Shown: positions 30,802 to 42,441, numbered from the stretch's first letter. The stretch: 64,000 bases of DNA from Buchnera aphidicola (Muscaphis stroyani) (GCF_005080865.1 NZ_CP034861.1:372001-436000); one strand, 5' to 3'. Notes: a model not told the origin generated them from the letters alone. Program-made: numbers and translations.

Positions 30802-33321
30802 TTAAAATGTTCTTTTAATTTCTTTAACTTCAAAGACTTCAATAGTATCTTCAACGTGCAAATCATTATAATTCTTTATTCCAATTCCACATTCTATACC
30901 ATTACGAACTTCGCTTACATCCTCTTTAAAACGACGAAGTGATTCTAATTCACCTTCATAAACAACTACATTATCTCGTAATATTCGAATTGGATTATTT
31001 CTTTTAATAATTCCTTCTGTTACCATGCATCCAGCAATAAAACCAAACTTAGGCGATTTAAACACATTTCTAACTCTAGCTAATCCAATAATGTTTTGTT
31101 TATATTCAGGGGATAAAAGACCTATGATTGAGGACTTTACTTCATTAATTAAATCATAAATTACTGAATAATAACGTAAATCTAAATTTTCTGATTCAAT
31201 AATTTTTTTAGCGGCAGAGTCTGCCCGAACATTAAATCCTATAATAATAGCATTAGACGAGAACGCTAAAGAAGCATCTGTTTCTGTAATTCCTCCAATT
31301 CCTGATCCTATAATCTTAACTTTAACTTCATTACTAGACAATTTTAATAAAGCTTCATAAATTGCTTCTAAAGACCCTTGAACATTAGATTTTAAAACAA
31401 TTTTTAATTCAGAAATATTGTTTTTGTTTATGTTTTCAAACATGTTTTCTAAACTAGATCTATTTTGGCTTTCTAATTTCTTATCTCTGAATTTATTTTT
31501 TCGATAACATGCTACTTCTCGAGCTTGTTTTTCATTACGGACGACAGTAACTTTGTCACCTGATAAAGGGGCTTTAGATAATCCTAAAACTTCTACTGGA
31601 ATAGAGGGACCAGCACTGATTATATTTTGACCATTTTCATTTCTTAATGCTTTAATGCGACCATATTCAAAACCACATAATACTATGTCTCCTTTTTTTA
31701 AATTTCCTTTTTGAACTAATATTGTCGCTATTGGACCTCTTCCTTTATCAACAAAAGATTCTATAACGACACCTTCCGCCATTCCAGTGTTTACTGCTTT
31801 AAGCTCTAAAATTTCTGATTGTAACAAAATAGAACTTAAAAGTTTATCAATTCCTTTTCCTGTTTTCGCGGAAATACATACAAATATGTTTTCACCACCC
31901 CATTCTTCTGAATGAATATCATACTTCATTAAATCATTTTTAAGTTTTTCAATGTTAGAATCTAATCTATCTATTTTATTAATAGCTACTATTACTGGTA
32001 CATTAGCTTCTTTTGCATGTTGAATAGCTTCAATCGTCTGCGGCATAACCCCATCATCTGCAGCTACAACTAAAACAACTATATCAGTAACTTTGGCTCC
32101 TCGAGATCTCATTGCGGTGAAAGCAGCGTGACCTGGAGTATCTATAAACGTAATAGATCCTGCGTCTGTATTTACATGATAAGCGCCAATATTTTGAGTA
32201 ATACCTCCAGACTCAGACGAAACTATTTTAGTAGAGCGAATACAATCTAATAAAGAAGTTTTACCATGATCTACATGACCCATAATAGTCACTATTGGGG
32301 CTCGATTTATAAAAATTTCATTACCCATATCTCGATCCTTCATTATTAACTCTTCTAATATATTTTCTCGGTGCAAAATTACTTTATGACCCATCTCTTC
32401 AGCGATTAATTGAGCTGTATCTTGGTCAAGAACTTGATTTATTCTCCCTGATATCCCCATGTTTGTCATAGTTTTTATGACTTCTGAGCTTTTAGTTGCC
32501 ATTTTATTAGATAAATCTAAAACACTAATTTTACTTCCAAGTACAACATCTCTATTAATAGTAAAATCAGGTTTTTTAAACGTTTGATGAAATAAAATCG
32601 ATTTATTTTTTTTATTATTATTTTTAATAAAAACAGATTTTAATTCTTCTTTTTTAATTTTATTATAATTAGATTTATTATTTTTTTTATTTCTATAATT
32701 TTTTAAATTTGAATGATATTTTTTTTTATCTTTTTCTAGTAATTTATTGTTATCTTCTTCAGATTCGCGAGAATGTAAAAATGTTGTTAAATGATAATCT
32801 GTTTTATTTTTTTGATAAAATTTATGAATTTCTATATTTTCTTTTAAAATTTTTTGAGTGTTTATCTCGTTTATTTTTGAATCAATGATTTTTTTAAATT
32901 TTTTATTTTTTATTGTATTGGATTTTTTTAAATTATTTGAAATATTTTGTTTTTTTTGCTTTTTTTGAATATTATTTTTTGTCATTAAAGAATTAGATTC
33001 TAAATTTTCGGAAAAAATTTTTGCATCTAATTTAGAATTTTTTACATAAGTTTTATTTTTTCTAATTTCTACTTGAATAGATTTGTTTTTGCCTCCAACT
33101 GTTAATACATTTAAAGTCCTTCTCGTTTTTCTTTTAAAGATTAAAGTATTTGATAAAAATTTTTTATTTTTATCTATGTGCTTTAATAAAGAGTTTTTTT
33201 CTTCTTTACTAATGGAATCATTCTCATACTTAAATATTCCGATGTTAGATAAATGCTCTATTAAATCTTTAACTGAAATTTTAATTTCGTGTGATAAAGC
33301 TTTTAAACTTATATCTGTCAT
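30802..33321 (-). CDS. infB: Translation initiation factor IF-2
   Basis: GTPase that brings fMet-tRNA to the 30S, 839 aa (E. coli 890). A short N-terminal fold ([20 protein letters not shown]) is followed by a low-complexity Lys/Asn-rich linker (about 60-250) that has drifted freely. The G domain has [17 protein letters not shown] and NKIDR. The EF-Tu-like domain II, domain III and the C-terminal fMet-binding domain are well conserved. An AGGAA ribosome binding site lies upstream, 17 bases after nusA. Whether internal shorter IF2 forms are made cannot be judged. Confidence 0.97.
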   Translation of the reverse strand: MTDISLKALSHEIKISVKDLIEHLSNIGIFKYENDSISKEEKNSLLKHIDKNKKFLSNTLIFKRKTRRTLNVLTVGGKNKSIQVEIRKNKTYVKNSKLDAKIFSENLESNSLMTKNNIQKKQKKQNISNNLKKSNTIKNKKFKKIIDSKINEINTQKILKENIEIHKFYQKNKTDYHLTTFLHSRESEEDNNKLLEKDKKKYHSNLKNYRNKKNNKSNYNKIKKEELKSVFIKNNNKKNKSILFHQTFKKPDFTINRDVVLGSKISVLDLSNKMATKSSEVIKTMTNMGISGRINQVLDQDTAQLIAEEMGHKVILHRENILEELIMKDRDMGNEIFINRAPIVTIMGHVDHGKTSLLDCIRSTKIVSSESGGITQNIGAYHVNTDAGSITFIDTPGHAAFTAMRSRGAKVTDIVVLVVAADDGVMPQTIEAIQHAKEANVPVIVAINKIDRLDSNIEKLKNDLMKYDIHSEEWGGENIFVCISAKTGKGIDKLLSSILLQSEILELKAVNTGMAEGVVIESFVDKGRGPIATILVQKGNLKKGDIVLCGFEYGRIKALRNENGQNIISAGPSIPVEVLGLSKAPLSGDKVTVVRNEKQAREVACYRKNKFRDKKLESQNRSSLENMFENINKNNISELKIVLKSNVQGSLEAIYEALLKLSSNEVKVKIIGSGIGGITETDASLAFSSNAIIIGFNVRADSAAKKIIESENLDLRYYSVIYDLINEVKSSIIGLLSPEYKQNIIGLARVRNVFKSPKFGFIAGCMVTEGIIKRNNPIRILRDNVVVYEGELESLRRFKEDVSEVRNGIECGIGIKNYNDLHVEDTIEVFEVKEIKRTF

Positions 33322-33338
33322 ACTATTTATTCCTATTG

Positions 33339-34826
33339 TCAGATCTCAGTGCCAAACCAGCAAATATTTCTAGCAGTCATAATTAATAAACCTGCTTGTT
33401 CAGAATTTAAATTTTCAATATCTGTTAAGTCATCTATTCCTTGATCGGCTAATTCTTCTAAAGTAAATATATTTTTTTTAGCTAATTGAAGAGCTAATTT
33501 TAAGTTCATTCCATTAATACTCAATAATTTTTCTGTTATTTTTTTTTCTATAGTTATTTCATTTTTTTTTGATTCCATTTTAATTAATCCTAATTTAGCA
33601 CCTTCTCTTACTAAAACTGCTTCTTTTTGAGTTAGACTCTTAATAGAGAGTAATTCATTAAATGGTATGTAAGCTAGCTCTTCAAGAGAAGAAAATCCTT
33701 CTTTGACCAAAATATTAATAATGTTTTCATTAACTTTTAAGTTTTTTTTAAAAATATCAAAAGCAGCACAGGCTTCCTTTTGGTGTTTTAATTTTAAATC
33801 TTCAGTGGTCATAACATTTAATTCCCAACCACTGAGTTGCGACGCTAAACGAACGTTTTGACCATTCCTTCCAATAGCTTGTGCTAAATTTCCAGAATCT
33901 ACAGCTATGTCCATAGTGTGATTATCTTCATCCACTACAAGAGAAACAACATCAGCTGGAGCCATAGCATTGATTACAAATTGAGTAGGATTATCATCCC
34001 ATAAAATAATATCAATTCTCTCCCCGCACAATTCGCCGGAAACTGCTTGTACCCGAGCCCCTCTCATTCCAACACAAGCTCCTACTGGATCAATTCTCTT
34101 GTCATTGGTTTTTACTGCAATTTTAGCTCGAGATCCAGGATCACGTGCTGCTGCTTTAATTTCAATAACTTCTTCTCCGATTTCAGGTACTTCAATTCGA
34201 AATAATTCAATCAACATTTCAGGTTTAGAGCGGCTAATAAATAACTGAGAACCACGAGTCTCTGGATGAACTCCATACAACACTCCTCGAATACGATCAC
34301 CAGGTCTAAAATTTTCTCTGGGTAGCATTCCTTCTCTTAAAATTGAAGCTTCAGCATTGTTTCCTAAATCTAAAATTAAATTATCTCTATTTATTTTTTT
34401 AACTATTCCAGTAATTATTTGACCAATATATTTACGAAACTGATCAACTAACATTGCTCGTTCAGCTTCTCTTACTTTTTGAACAATTACTTGTTTTGCT
34501 GTTTGAGTAGTTATTCTATCAAAATTAACAGATTTAATTTCATCTTCTACAAAATCATTTAATTGGACTTTATCCCCTTCAAAACATGCTGCTTCTAAAG
34601 TAATCTCTTTAGTTGGGTGAGTTACTTTTTCTACCACCATCCATCTTCTGAAAGTAGTAAAATGTCCAGTTTTTTTATTAATGCTAACTCTAACATCAAT
34701 TTCTTGTCCATGTTTTTTCTTTGTTGCTGTTGCTAATGCAATTTCTAAAGCTTCAAAAATTTTTTCTCGTGGAAGCGATTTTTCATTAGAAACAGCTTCT
34801 ACAACAGCTAAAATTTCTTTATTCAT
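33339..34826 (-). CDS. nusA: Transcription elongation/termination factor NusA
   Basis: RNA polymerase-associated factor for pausing, termination and antitermination. It is 495 aa, the E. coli length. An N-terminal polymerase-binding domain is followed by S1 ([16 protein letters not shown]), KH1/KH2 ([32 protein letters not shown]) and two acidic repeat domains. It begins with GAGG upstream of ATG. In E. coli rimP precedes nusA; here no rimP is seen upstream, and the next upstream gene is the tRNA-Leu. Confidence 0.98.
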   Translation of the reverse strand: MNKEILAVVEAVSNEKSLPREKIFEALEIALATATKKKHGQEIDVRVSINKKTGHFTTFRRWMVVEKVTHPTKEITLEAACFEGDKVQLNDFVEDEIKSVNFDRITTQTAKQVIVQKVREAERAMLVDQFRKYIGQIITGIVKKINRDNLILDLGNNAEASILREGMLPRENFRPGDRIRGVLYGVHPETRGSQLFISRSKPEMLIELFRIEVPEIGEEVIEIKAAARDPGSRAKIAVKTNDKRIDPVGACVGMRGARVQAVSGELCGERIDIILWDDNPTQFVINAMAPADVVSLVVDEDNHTMDIAVDSGNLAQAIGRNGQNVRLASQLSGWELNVMTTEDLKLKHQKEACAAFDIFKKNLKVNENIINILVKEGFSSLEELAYIPFNELLSIKSLTQKEAVLVREGAKLGLIKMESKKNEITIEKKITEKLLSINGMNLKLALQLAKKNIFTLEELADQGIDDLTDIENLNSEQAGLLIMTARNICWFGTEI

Positions 34827-35015
34827 CTTGGTAGCCTCAAACTTAAAAGTTTTAAAATGAGAAATAGTTGCTCACTTTATATACCATGATCACAAACAAA
34901 AAATTTATTTTTGAAAGCAATAGTGAATATGTCTGATTCTTATTAAAATCATATAATTTTATTTTTTAATTAATACTGAAAGATTTAATTTATATAAAAT
35001 AAACATTCTATACTA

Positions 35016-35041
35016 AAAACCCCCGAATTTTCGGGGGTTTT
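35016..35041 (-). terminator. Strong terminator after tRNA-Leu
   Basis: A perfect palindrome: AAAACCCCCGAA pairs with TTCGGGGGTTTT across a 2-nt centre, and Ts continue on the minus strand (complement of the As at 35015-35019). It lies about 50 bases beyond the 3' end of tRNA-Leu. The five-pair GC block stands out in this base composition. It would separate the secG/tRNA unit from nusA, and can act in both directions. Confidence 0.87.
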
Positions 35042-35091
35042 AAAGACGTTAAAAAATTTATAAAAACAAATTTTATAAAATATAAAATTTA

Positions 35092-35172
35092 TGCCGAGGA
35101 TGGGATTTGAACCCATATGCTTTTAGCACTACCCCCTCAAGATAGCGTGTCTACCAATTTCACCACCTCGGC
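35092..35172 (-). tRNA. tRNA-Leu (anticodon GAG)
   Basis: An 81-nt class II tRNA. The acceptor arm is GCCGAGG with CCTCGGC and discriminator A. The anticodon stem CTATC/GGTAG has one T-G pair around loop TTGAGGG, giving anticodon GAG (Leu, CUC/CUU codons). A short variable arm (TGCTAAAAGCA region) and T arm GGGTTCAAATCCC follow. CCA is not encoded. It corresponds to E. coli leuU, also next to secG. Confidence 0.96.
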
Positions 35173-35234
35173 GTATTTTTAAAAAAACTTATATGCAATA
35201 AATATTTTCTAACTCACAATTAATAATATTTAAA

Positions 35235-35561
35235 TTAACGAGGTATTTCAGAAATTTGTTCTTTTTTATCTGATAAAAGATTGTTTAAAATATTTTTTTT
35301 ATGATCATTTTTTAGAAAATCTAAATTAGTTGTTGAGTTATTAATATTGCATAGAACGATACTTGTTATCAAAAACAAACAAGAAAGAACACTAATAATA
35401 TTTGTAATTAAATTACCACGACCAAAACTTTTAAATAAATTAATATTATTTTTAGAGTTTAAATGCACTGTATTATTAAGACTTTTTCCTGGTTGAAGTA
35501 AAATAAAAGAAATTAAAGAAAAAGAAATAAAAATAAAAAATACCAAAAAACATAAGTACAT
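35235..35561 (-). CDS. secG: Protein translocase subunit SecG
   Basis: Accessory inner-membrane subunit of SecYEG, 108 aa (E. coli 110). There are two hydrophobic segments, about residues 2-21 (FLVFFIFISFSLISFILLQ) and 53-72 (ITNIISVLSCLFLITSIVLC). The family motif LLQxGK appears as LLQPGK. The cytoplasmic loop has FGRGN in place of SGSGN, and the C-terminal tail is polar. It is upstream of tRNA-Leu as in E. coli and probably cotranscribed with it. Confidence 0.93.
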   Translation of the reverse strand: MYLCFLVFFIFISFSLISFILLQPGKSLNNTVHLNSKNNINLFKSFGRGNLITNIISVLSCLFLITSIVLCNINNSTTNLDFLKNDHKKNILNNLLSDKKEQISEIPR

Positions 35562-36771
35562 GTAATATTATTTCCTTTTTATACATTAAAAATTATTATT
35601 ATAATATAATAGTTTAAATGTAAATTTGTTATTTAAAAAAATTGTGTTAATAAAAAATTTATTGTATTTTTAATTCATTGAGCGATTGAAATAATGTCTT
35701 AATGTAATAAAATAATCTTTTAATTTAAAAAAATTTACTGTTTCAGTTATGCTTAGAATATATGATATCATACTGGATTTTATTAATAACATATACCTTT
35801 GTTTATTTAACATTTTTAAATTTATTAAGAATAAATGTTAATTTTAACTGTGCTTTAAAATTTAAACTAATATTTATTTTAATACAAAAAATTTTTAATT
35901 TTAAAGTACTAATCACTTTTTAGTTTTTATTAGTATTTGTATTATTTTAATTCATCAAAAATTTATATATTAAATCTTAAATCTATTAGTACTTTAGATA
36001 CTTAGTAATGATTAGTAATATAGTCAAAATTTAAAAGAATTATGAATTAAAATAAATTTATTCTGTTATCAATAGTATTCTTAAAACTTTTATGTATTAA
36101 AATTTAAGATTTATAATATTTTTTTAAAACCTCTAAAATCTTTTAAACAAAAGTTATCAAAACAATTATTAAATTATTATTGAATGTAACATTTTATTAT
36201 CTAATTTGCTTTAATTGATTTTGTAGAAAAAATTTTTATGATTTTTCCTAACAAAGTTATGAAAATGGGAAATAAAAATTTCTGAAGAATTGTTTGAAAA
36301 TTTTATAAAATATTGAATAAATAAAGCAAACATACATCTAATTAATAAAATAAAAAAATTTTTTAAAACATTATGTTTCAAATCAAATTGCAATATTTAA
36401 TCTGAGATGCCTTAGTTTTTTCTAATAAAATAATTTTTATGTTTTAAAACTACGTTAGTGTTTTATTTATATTTTAACATAAAATCTAGATTTATTGATA
36501 TATTTCCAAATCTTTTCTCATTTTTTAATTGAAAATAATTAAATCATTTATATTGATTTAATCTCTACTTTTTAAAAAGATTAAATTTCAAAGATAATAA
36601 AAAATACTTAATTAAAATAATAAACTTATATCTATTTAAAAAAAAAGTAAGATGAAGCCATAATAATCTTGTTACTTCATCTTATTTTAAGCAGAACAAA
36701 AAAAAATTTTAAAAATATGAATTTCTAAATATTTATAAAAATTAATTATATGCTAATATTTTTTAAAAAAT
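35562..36771 (-). other. 1.2-kb gene-free gap where folP and glmM lie in E. coli
   Basis: The longest non-coding stretch in the window. E. coli has folP and glmM between ftsH and secG. No frame, motif or start here can be matched to either, and the only open frame (60 codons, 36211-36393) looks random. Apart from the ftsH terminator at 36648-36684 I see only A/T runs and short AT palindromes. The length, close to that of glmM, suggests an eroded gene, but this is inference. Confidence 0.6.
36648..36684 (-). terminator. Rho-independent terminator of ftsH
   Basis: The 10-bp stem TAAGATGAAG / CTTCATCTTA, extended by A-T pairs, has a 17-nt loop. On the minus strand it is followed by nine Ts (complement of As 36638-36646). 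It lies 88 bases past the ftsH stop. Confidence 0.75.
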
Positions 36772-38616
36772 TTATTTGTTAACATTCGTTTCATTCCATC
36801 CCTGAGGGTCTCGTACTTTTTTTCTTGCCATTAAATCATCAATCTGAAAAGAATCAATGGTTTCATATTTAATTAAAGCATTTTTCATAGAATGTAGAAT
36901 ATCAATATTTTCATTTAAAATATTACGCGCTCTATTGTAATTTGCTTCAATTAATAATTTTACTTCTTCATCAATAATTCTAGCAGTCTCATCAGACATA
37001 TTTTTTGACTTAGAAACTGAACGACCTAAAAAAATTTCGCCTTCTTCTTCAGAATATAACAGTGGTCCTAATTTTTCTGAAAAACCCCATTGAGTCACCA
37101 TATTTCGAGCTAAACTTGTTGCTACTTTAATATCATTAAACGCTCCAGTAGATACTTTCTGAGTGCCATAAATAATTTCTTCTGCTAATCGACCTCCATA
37201 TAAAGTGGATATTTGACTTTCTAATTTTTGTCGACTAATACTAAGTGTATCTGACTCTGGTAAGAAAAATGTAATTCCTAATGCTCTCCCTCTTGGGATT
37301 ATAGTGACTTTATGAGCTGGATCATGTTCTGGAACTAATCTTCCAATAATAACATGACCAGCTTCATGGTATGCAGTAGATTCTTTTTGAAAATCACTCA
37401 TGACCATGGATCGACGCTCAGAACCCATCATAATTTTATCTTTTGCTTTTTCTAGTTCAATCATGGAAACTACTCGATGATTAAGTCTAGCTGCAAAAAG
37501 AGCAGCTTCATTTATTAAATTAGCTAAGTCAGCCCCTGAAAATCCAGGAGTTCCTCGAGCAATAATCATAGCATCAACATCTTTTGATAAAGGAACTTTT
37601 CGCATGTGAACTTTTAAGATTTGTTCTCTTCCGCGAATATCTGGTAAAGCTACAATAACTTGACGATCAAATCGACCTGGACGCAATAAAGCTGGATCTA
37701 ATACATCAGGTCTGTTAGTAGCCGCTATTAAAATCACACCTTCATTTCCATCAAAACCATCCATTTCAACTAACATTTGATTAAGAGTTTGTTCCCTTTC
37801 ATCATGCCCACCACCTAATCCAGTACCTCTTTGACGACCCACTGCGTCAATTTCATCAATAAATATAATACATGGGGCTGATTTTCTTGAATGTTCAAAC
37901 ATATCTCTTACTCTTGAAGCTCCAACTCCAACAAACATTTCAACAAAATCAGATCCAGAAATCGTAAAAAAAGGAACTTTCGCTTCTCCTGCAATTGCTT
38001 TAGCTAATAATGTTTTTCCAGTTCCTGGAGGACCAACCATTAATATACCTTTTGGTATTTTTCCTCCTAATTTTTGAAAACGACTTGGTTCTTTAAGATA
38101 TTCGACTAATTCACTTACTTCTTCTTTAGCTTCATCACATCCAGCAACATCTTTAAAAGTTGTTTTAATTTGATCTTCTGATAACATTCGAGCTTTGCTT
38201 TTACCAAACGACATTGCTCCTTTCCCTCCTCCCATCTGCATTTGACGCATAAAAAAAATCCATACACCAATTAACAACAACATAGGAAACCAGGAAATAA
38301 AAACAGAAGCAATCAAACTGGGCTCTTCAGGTATTTCTCCTATTACCTTCACATTTTTAGTTAAAAGATTATCTAATAATTTAGGATCGTGAATAGGAAT
38401 ATAAGTAACGTATTTATTACTGTCTTTTCTGGTAACATGAAGCACTCGCCCATGAATATGAACGGAACGTACTTGATCTTCATTTACTTCTGACAAAAAA
38501 GTTGAATAATCAATTTTACTATTACTTACATCAGTGGAACTAAAATTTTGAAATATAGACATTAATATAACTGTAATAAATAACCAGAAAATTAGATTTT
38601 TAACCATATCACTCAA
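36772..38616 (-). CDS. ftsH: ATP-dependent zinc metalloprotease FtsH
   Basis: Membrane-anchored AAA protease for quality control and LpxC turnover, 614 aa (E. coli 644-647). Two N-terminal membrane helices (about 6-24 and 102-123) flank a periplasmic domain. The AAA module has [17 protein letters not shown] and the second region of homology with RPGRFDRQV. The zinc site is HEAGH. The start TTG 38616 (MSDMVKN, like the longer E. coli form) has AGAGGT seven bases upstream; ATG 38607 is the alternative. The disordered E. coli tail is absent. It is downstream of rlmE as in E. coli. Confidence 0.97.
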   Translation of the reverse strand: MSDMVKNLIFWLFITVILMSIFQNFSSTDVSNSKIDYSTFLSEVNEDQVRSVHIHGRVLHVTRKDSNKYVTYIPIHDPKLLDNLLTKNVKVIGEIPEEPSLIASVFISWFPMLLLIGVWIFFMRQMQMGGGKGAMSFGKSKARMLSEDQIKTTFKDVAGCDEAKEEVSELVEYLKEPSRFQKLGGKIPKGILMVGPPGTGKTLLAKAIAGEAKVPFFTISGSDFVEMFVGVGASRVRDMFEHSRKSAPCIIFIDEIDAVGRQRGTGLGGGHDEREQTLNQMLVEMDGFDGNEGVILIAATNRPDVLDPALLRPGRFDRQVIVALPDIRGREQILKVHMRKVPLSKDVDAMIIARGTPGFSGADLANLINEAALFAARLNHRVVSMIELEKAKDKIMMGSERRSMVMSDFQKESTAYHEAGHVIIGRLVPEHDPAHKVTIIPRGRALGITFFLPESDTLSISRQKLESQISTLYGGRLAEEIIYGTQKVSTGAFNDIKVATSLARNMVTQWGFSEKLGPLLYSEEEGEIFLGRSVSKSKNMSDETARIIDEEVKLLIEANYNRARNILNENIDILHSMKNALIKYETIDSFQIDDLMARKKVRDPQGWNETNVNK

Positions 38617-38675
38617 AGGAACGACCTCTCATTACTTCTATATTATTTAAAAACAAAACAGCATACTTAAAGTAT

Positions 38676-39295
38676 TCATCTAGTTGCTAGAATGAATATT
38701 TCTCGAGATCTTGTTCGAGAAGTTTTAGGTTTACAAATTTTAACTTTTAAAAATACATTTTTAACTGATTCATAAAATTCATTGAAACCCTCTCCATGAA
38801 ACGATTTTACCAAAAAAATACCATGTTTAGATAGTATACTGTTTGATATGTTTAAAGCTATATGGCATAATTCCAGAGCTTGCGACATATCAATAATAGA
38901 GTTACCTGTCATATTAGGAGCCATATCAGACATAACTAAATTAAATTTTTTATTATTTGAAAAATTTAATATTAAATCGGATATTTTTTTTTTCTACAAT
39001 CTAATTTTAAAAAATTAATGCCTATTATTGGTTTCATCGGTAAAATATCACATGCTGTAACTCGTCCATTTTTACCAATTTTACTTAAAGCGTACTGCGT
39101 CCAGCTTCCGGGAGATGCTCCTAAATCAATAACTCTCATTCCATTTTGAAATAAATTATTTTTTTTATCGATTTGCTCTAGTTTAAACCAAGCTCTGGAG
39201 CGAATATTATTTTCTTTTGACTTAATAACATATTTATCTTTAAAATGTTCTAATAACCAACGTTTAGAACTATCTGATTTTTTTTTATAAATCAT
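38676..39295 (-). CDS. rlmE: 23S rRNA 2'-O-methyltransferase RlmE (FtsJ/RrmJ), frameshifted in a poly(A) run
   Basis: SAM-dependent methylation of U2552 in the 23S A-loop. The 5' part (39295 down to about 38990) carries Lys38 in AWFKLE and the SAM motif VIDLGASPGSWTQY. It then enters ten As (complement of 38984-38993) and stops shortly after. The 3' part, from KISDLILNF through MSDMAPNMTG (catalytic Asp), FLVKSFHGEG (Lys) and SREIFIL (Glu), is in another frame. One added A restores 206 aa against 209 in E. coli, with all four catalytic-tetrad residues. The frame is therefore recently broken, rescued by slippage, or an undercall. It is upstream of ftsH, as in E. coli. Confidence 0.9.
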
Positions 39296-39413
39296 ATTTT
39301 GTACTATTTTTGTGAGATAAACTTAAATCATAACTTGAGAAGTTAATCAATTAAAAGAGATTTAATTTTTAGATGAAGAAAAAAATTTTAAAAAGTGATT
39401 TTATTAAATCTAA

Positions 39414-39893
39414 TTACACATATTCTATCTTTAAAATATTAAATTTAACGTTCCCTTTTGGTGTACATATAGTTGCGATAGAATTAATTTTTTTTCCAAT
39501 TAAACCTCTTGCCATAGGAGAATTAATAGAAATTAAATTTTTTTTGAAATCAGATTCATCGTCTCCTACAATTTGATAATTAAATATTTCATTATTTTTT
39601 ATATTTAAAATTTGAACAGTGGAACCAAAAATAACTCGTCCATTATTAGGAATTTTAGTTACATCTATAATTTGAGAATTAGATAATTTTGATTCAATTT
39701 CTTTTATTCTACCTTCACAAAAGCTTTGTTCTTCTCGAGCAGAATGATATTCCGCATTCTCTTTCAAGTCACCATGCTCTCTAGCTTCTGCTATAGAAAT
39801 AATGATTCTAGGACGTTTTATTTGTTTTAATTTTTTTAATTCTTTTCGAAGTTGTTCTGCACCTCTTATTGTCATGGGAATTAAGTTAATCAT
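39414..39893 (-). CDS. greA: Transcript cleavage factor GreA
   Basis: Rescues backtracked RNA polymerase; 159 aa (E. coli 158). The N-terminal coiled coil carries the acidic tip [12 protein letters not shown], and the C-terminal FKBP-like domain has [15 protein letters not shown] and [16 protein letters not shown] precedes the ATG. The E. coli order greA-yhbY-rlmE-ftsH is kept, without yhbY. Confidence 0.97.
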   Translation of the reverse strand: MINLIPMTIRGAEQLRKELKKLKQIKRPRIIISIAEAREHGDLKENAEYHSAREEQSFCEGRIKEIESKLSNSQIIDVTKIPNNGRVIFGSTVQILNIKNNEIFNYQIVGDDESDFKKNLISINSPMARGLIGKKINSIATICTPKGNVKFNILKIEYV

Positions 39894-40465
39894 ATATATT
39901 CCTTTTAATTTTATGCATTTTTATTGAAAAAATAAATTTTTAATGAAACATATTAATTTTTGATGATTTTAAAATTTGAAAATTTTAAAAATTATTTTTT
40001 ATTTTTTTTAAATAATGTTAAAATATTTAAGATATTAAATTAATTTAAATAAAGTTATTAATCAAAAAAAATAATTTATATATATTGTTTCATTCTTAAA
40101 ATAATATACTTTTTTATTTAAAGAAATTTTAAAATAATATCATAAGTTGATTAAATTCTAAAAATAGAGATATAAAAAATTTTTAAAAATTCGTATAAAA
40201 TTTTAATTTTATAGAATACACTTAATTTGATTAAATATTTTTAAATATTAATCTGTTTTGTAGAATTTTATTATATAAGATATACCTATCTATTTTAAAT
40301 TAAAAAACACAATTTATCAAAAATTAATCCTTTCGTTTTTTTAATAATGTAAATTAAAATAAATAAAATATAAAATTTTTAAATTTCAAATTAATTATTT
40401 TCAATTTAATTATTTTGAAATATTTTTTATAAAGAATTTTTAAAATAAATTAAAAGCATATTAAA
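39894..40465. other. Gene-free spacer between divergent greA and ibaG
   Basis: 572 bases of very AT-rich sequence without a coding frame or GC-containing hairpin. It must contain the greA and ibaG promoters, but I cannot pick them out from chance TATAAT-like boxes. Confidence 0.5.
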
Positions 40466-40708
40466 ATGGATAAAAAAATAAAATCGTTACTTTTTAACAA
40501 ATGGAATCTTAAAGAAATACATGTCACTGGAGACGAGAATCATTTTAAAATCATAGCTGTAGGAAGTGTATTTAAAGGAAAAAGCACAGTAAAAAGACAG
40601 CAAATGATTTATGAACCGTTAATAGATTTAATCACACAAAAAAAAATCCATGCTGTATCAATTGTTGCTTATACTTTTGAAGAATGGGAGAAAATTGAAA
40701 AAAAATAA
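40466..40708 (+). CDS. ibaG: BolA-family protein IbaG (YrbA)
   Basis: 80-aa BolA-like protein (E. coli IbaG 84). The HVTGDENHFKIIAVGSVFKGK segment and the C-terminal KIHAVSIVAYTFEEW carry the BolA fold signature, including the His in RIHA-type sequence that takes part in Fe-S binding with monothiol glutaredoxins. E. coli keeps ibaG directly upstream of murA, as here. Its likely role is iron-sulfur trafficking or an acid/envelope stress link, known only in outline for the family. Confidence 0.93.
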   Translation: MDKKIKSLLFNKWNLKEIHVTGDENHFKIIAVGSVFKGKSTVKRQQMIYEPLIDLITQKKIHAVSIVAYTFEEWEKIEKK

Positions 40709-40776
40709 TTTTTATTATGCATAAAAAATTTCATAAATAAATTTTATAATACAACTTAATTCAGAGCCTTATTTAT

Positions 40777-42039
40777 ATGAATCAATTTTGTGTAGAAGGA
40801 AATAAAAAATTAAATGGTAATGTAATCATTTCAGGATCTAAAAATGCTGCATTACCCATTTTATTTATGAGTATATTAACAAATCACAAAGTAAAAATAA
40901 GTAATGTTCCTAAATTAACAGATATTGATTTAGCCATTCAATTACTAAAATATATAGGGGCTGAAATAAAACATCAAAAATGTATATTAATTGATCCTAA
41001 ACCTATAAAATTAATTTGCCCTCCACAAAATTTAATATCAAAAATTAGAGGTTCTATCTGGATGTTAGCTCCTCTTTTAACTCGATTCAATCAAGCAAAA
41101 ATTTTTTTTCCAGGAGGGTGTCAAATAGGAAAAAGACCAATAGATTTACATTTAAAAGGTTTAAAAAAGCTAGGTGCAACAATTAGAATAAAAAAAAATT
41201 CCATTCAAGCGTTTATTACAAAACGAATGAAAGGGACACATATTCTAATGGAAAAAATTAGCGTCGGAGCGACAGTTACTATAATTAGCGCCGCTGTTTT
41301 AGCTGAAGGTTTAACGGTGATTGAAAATGCTGCGCGTGAACCAGAAATTGTTGATATCGCAAAATTTTTAAATACTTTAGGTGCTAATATTACTGGAGCC
41401 GGGAATAAAAAAATATTTATAAAAGGCGTATCCAAGTTAAATGGTGGAAAACATAAAGTAATTCCTGATAGAATTGAAACAGGAACTTTTTTAGTAGCTG
41501 CAGCTATTTCTAAAGGAAGAGTAATATGTAAAAAAACAGAACCTAAACACTTAAAACAAGTACTTAAAAAACTTTCAGATTCTGGTGCAATAATTAAGTT
41601 TGGAAAGAATTGGATCAGTTTGGATATGAGGGGGAAAAGACCTCATTCTGTTGATATCTCTACAGCTGCCTATCCTGGTTTTCCCACAGATCTGCTAGCT
41701 CAATTTACTTTATTAAACTCCATCTCTAAAGGGAAAAGTAAAATTACTGAAACTATATTTGAAAATCGATTTATGCATGTTCCTCAGCTTATCAAAATGG
41801 GAGCTAACATCACCACAACTCAAGAAAAAAACATTATTTGCTGCGGAGTTCCTAAATTATTTTCAAAAAATGTTTTTTCTACTGACTTAAGAACTTCTGC
41901 AACATTAATACTAGCAGGTTGTATCGCTGAAGGAATTACTCAAGTACACAAGATTTTTCATCTTTTTAGAGGATATGAATACTTTTCTAAAAAATTAAAT
42001 TTAATAGGAGCAAATATTAAAAGAAATAATAAAAAATAA
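40777..42039 (+). CDS. murA: UDP-N-acetylglucosamine 1-carboxyvinyltransferase MurA
   Basis: Committed step of peptidoglycan synthesis, adding enolpyruvate to UDP-GlcNAc. It is 420 aa (E. coli 419). The catalytic Cys115 is in FPGGCQIGKRP at the E. coli position, so the fosfomycin-reactive site is kept. Lys22/Asn23 are in SGSKNAALP, and the C-terminal DLRTSATLILAG carries the family Arg. It is preceded by ibaG after 68 bases. Peptidoglycan synthesis thus appears partly retained. Confidence 0.97.
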   Translation: MNQFCVEGNKKLNGNVIISGSKNAALPILFMSILTNHKVKISNVPKLTDIDLAIQLLKYIGAEIKHQKCILIDPKPIKLICPPQNLISKIRGSIWMLAPLLTRFNQAKIFFPGGCQIGKRPIDLHLKGLKKLGATIRIKKNSIQAFITKRMKGTHILMEKISVGATVTIISAAVLAEGLTVIENAAREPEIVDIAKFLNTLGANITGAGNKKIFIKGVSKLNGGKHKVIPDRIETGTFLVAAAISKGRVICKKTEPKHLKQVLKKLSDSGAIIKFGKNWISLDMRGKRPHSVDISTAAYPGFPTDLLAQFTLLNSISKGKSKITETIFENRFMHVPQLIKMGANITTTQEKNIICCGVPKLFSKNVFSTDLRTSATLILAGCIAEGITQVHKIFHLFRGYEYFSKKLNLIGANIKRNNKK

Positions 42040-42111
42040 TATTTATACAACTTTAAATTTATAACTGATAATTTTAATTAGATTAAAATAAAAAAATAAC
42101 CGGAGTATATT

Positions 42112-42426
42112 ATGCATGCTGTTTTTACAAGTGGTGGAAAGCAATACAGAGTGAAAAAAAACCAAATTATAAGATTAGAGAAATTAGAAAAACCAGCTGG
42201 TGATACGATAGAATTTGATCAAATTTTAATGATTTCTAATAAAGATTTTGTAGAAATAGGAGCTCCATTTTTAACAGGAAAAACAATAACAGCAAGAATT
42301 GAAAATCATGGTCGCTTAAAAAAAATTAAAATTATTAAGTTTAATCGACGCAAGCACTATAAAAAAACACAAGGTCATCGTCAATATTTTACTAATGTAA
42401 AAATTGAAAAAATTAATTATTTTTAA
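42112..42426 (+). CDS. rplU: 50S ribosomal protein L21
   Basis: 104 aa (E. coli 103), beginning MHAVFTSGGKQYRVKKNQ, the conserved L21 start, and including FNRRKHYKKTQGHRQ near the end, which matches KFRRRKHYRKQQGHRQ. CGGAG lies just upstream. It is followed 15 bases later by rpmA, and then obgE, giving the universal rplU-rpmA-obgE cluster. Confidence 0.97.
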   Translation: MHAVFTSGGKQYRVKKNQIIRLEKLEKPAGDTIEFDQILMISNKDFVEIGAPFLTGKTITARIENHGRLKKIKIIKFNRRKHYKKTQGHRQYFTNVKIEKINYF

Positions 42427-42441
42427 GAAAAGGATAAATTT

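Noticed and set aside
36211-36393. 60-codon open frame on the minus strand in the ftsH-secG gap
   Set aside because: No ribosome binding site, no recognisable motif, composition dominated by A/T-encoded residues; expected by chance in 1.2 kb of such DNA.
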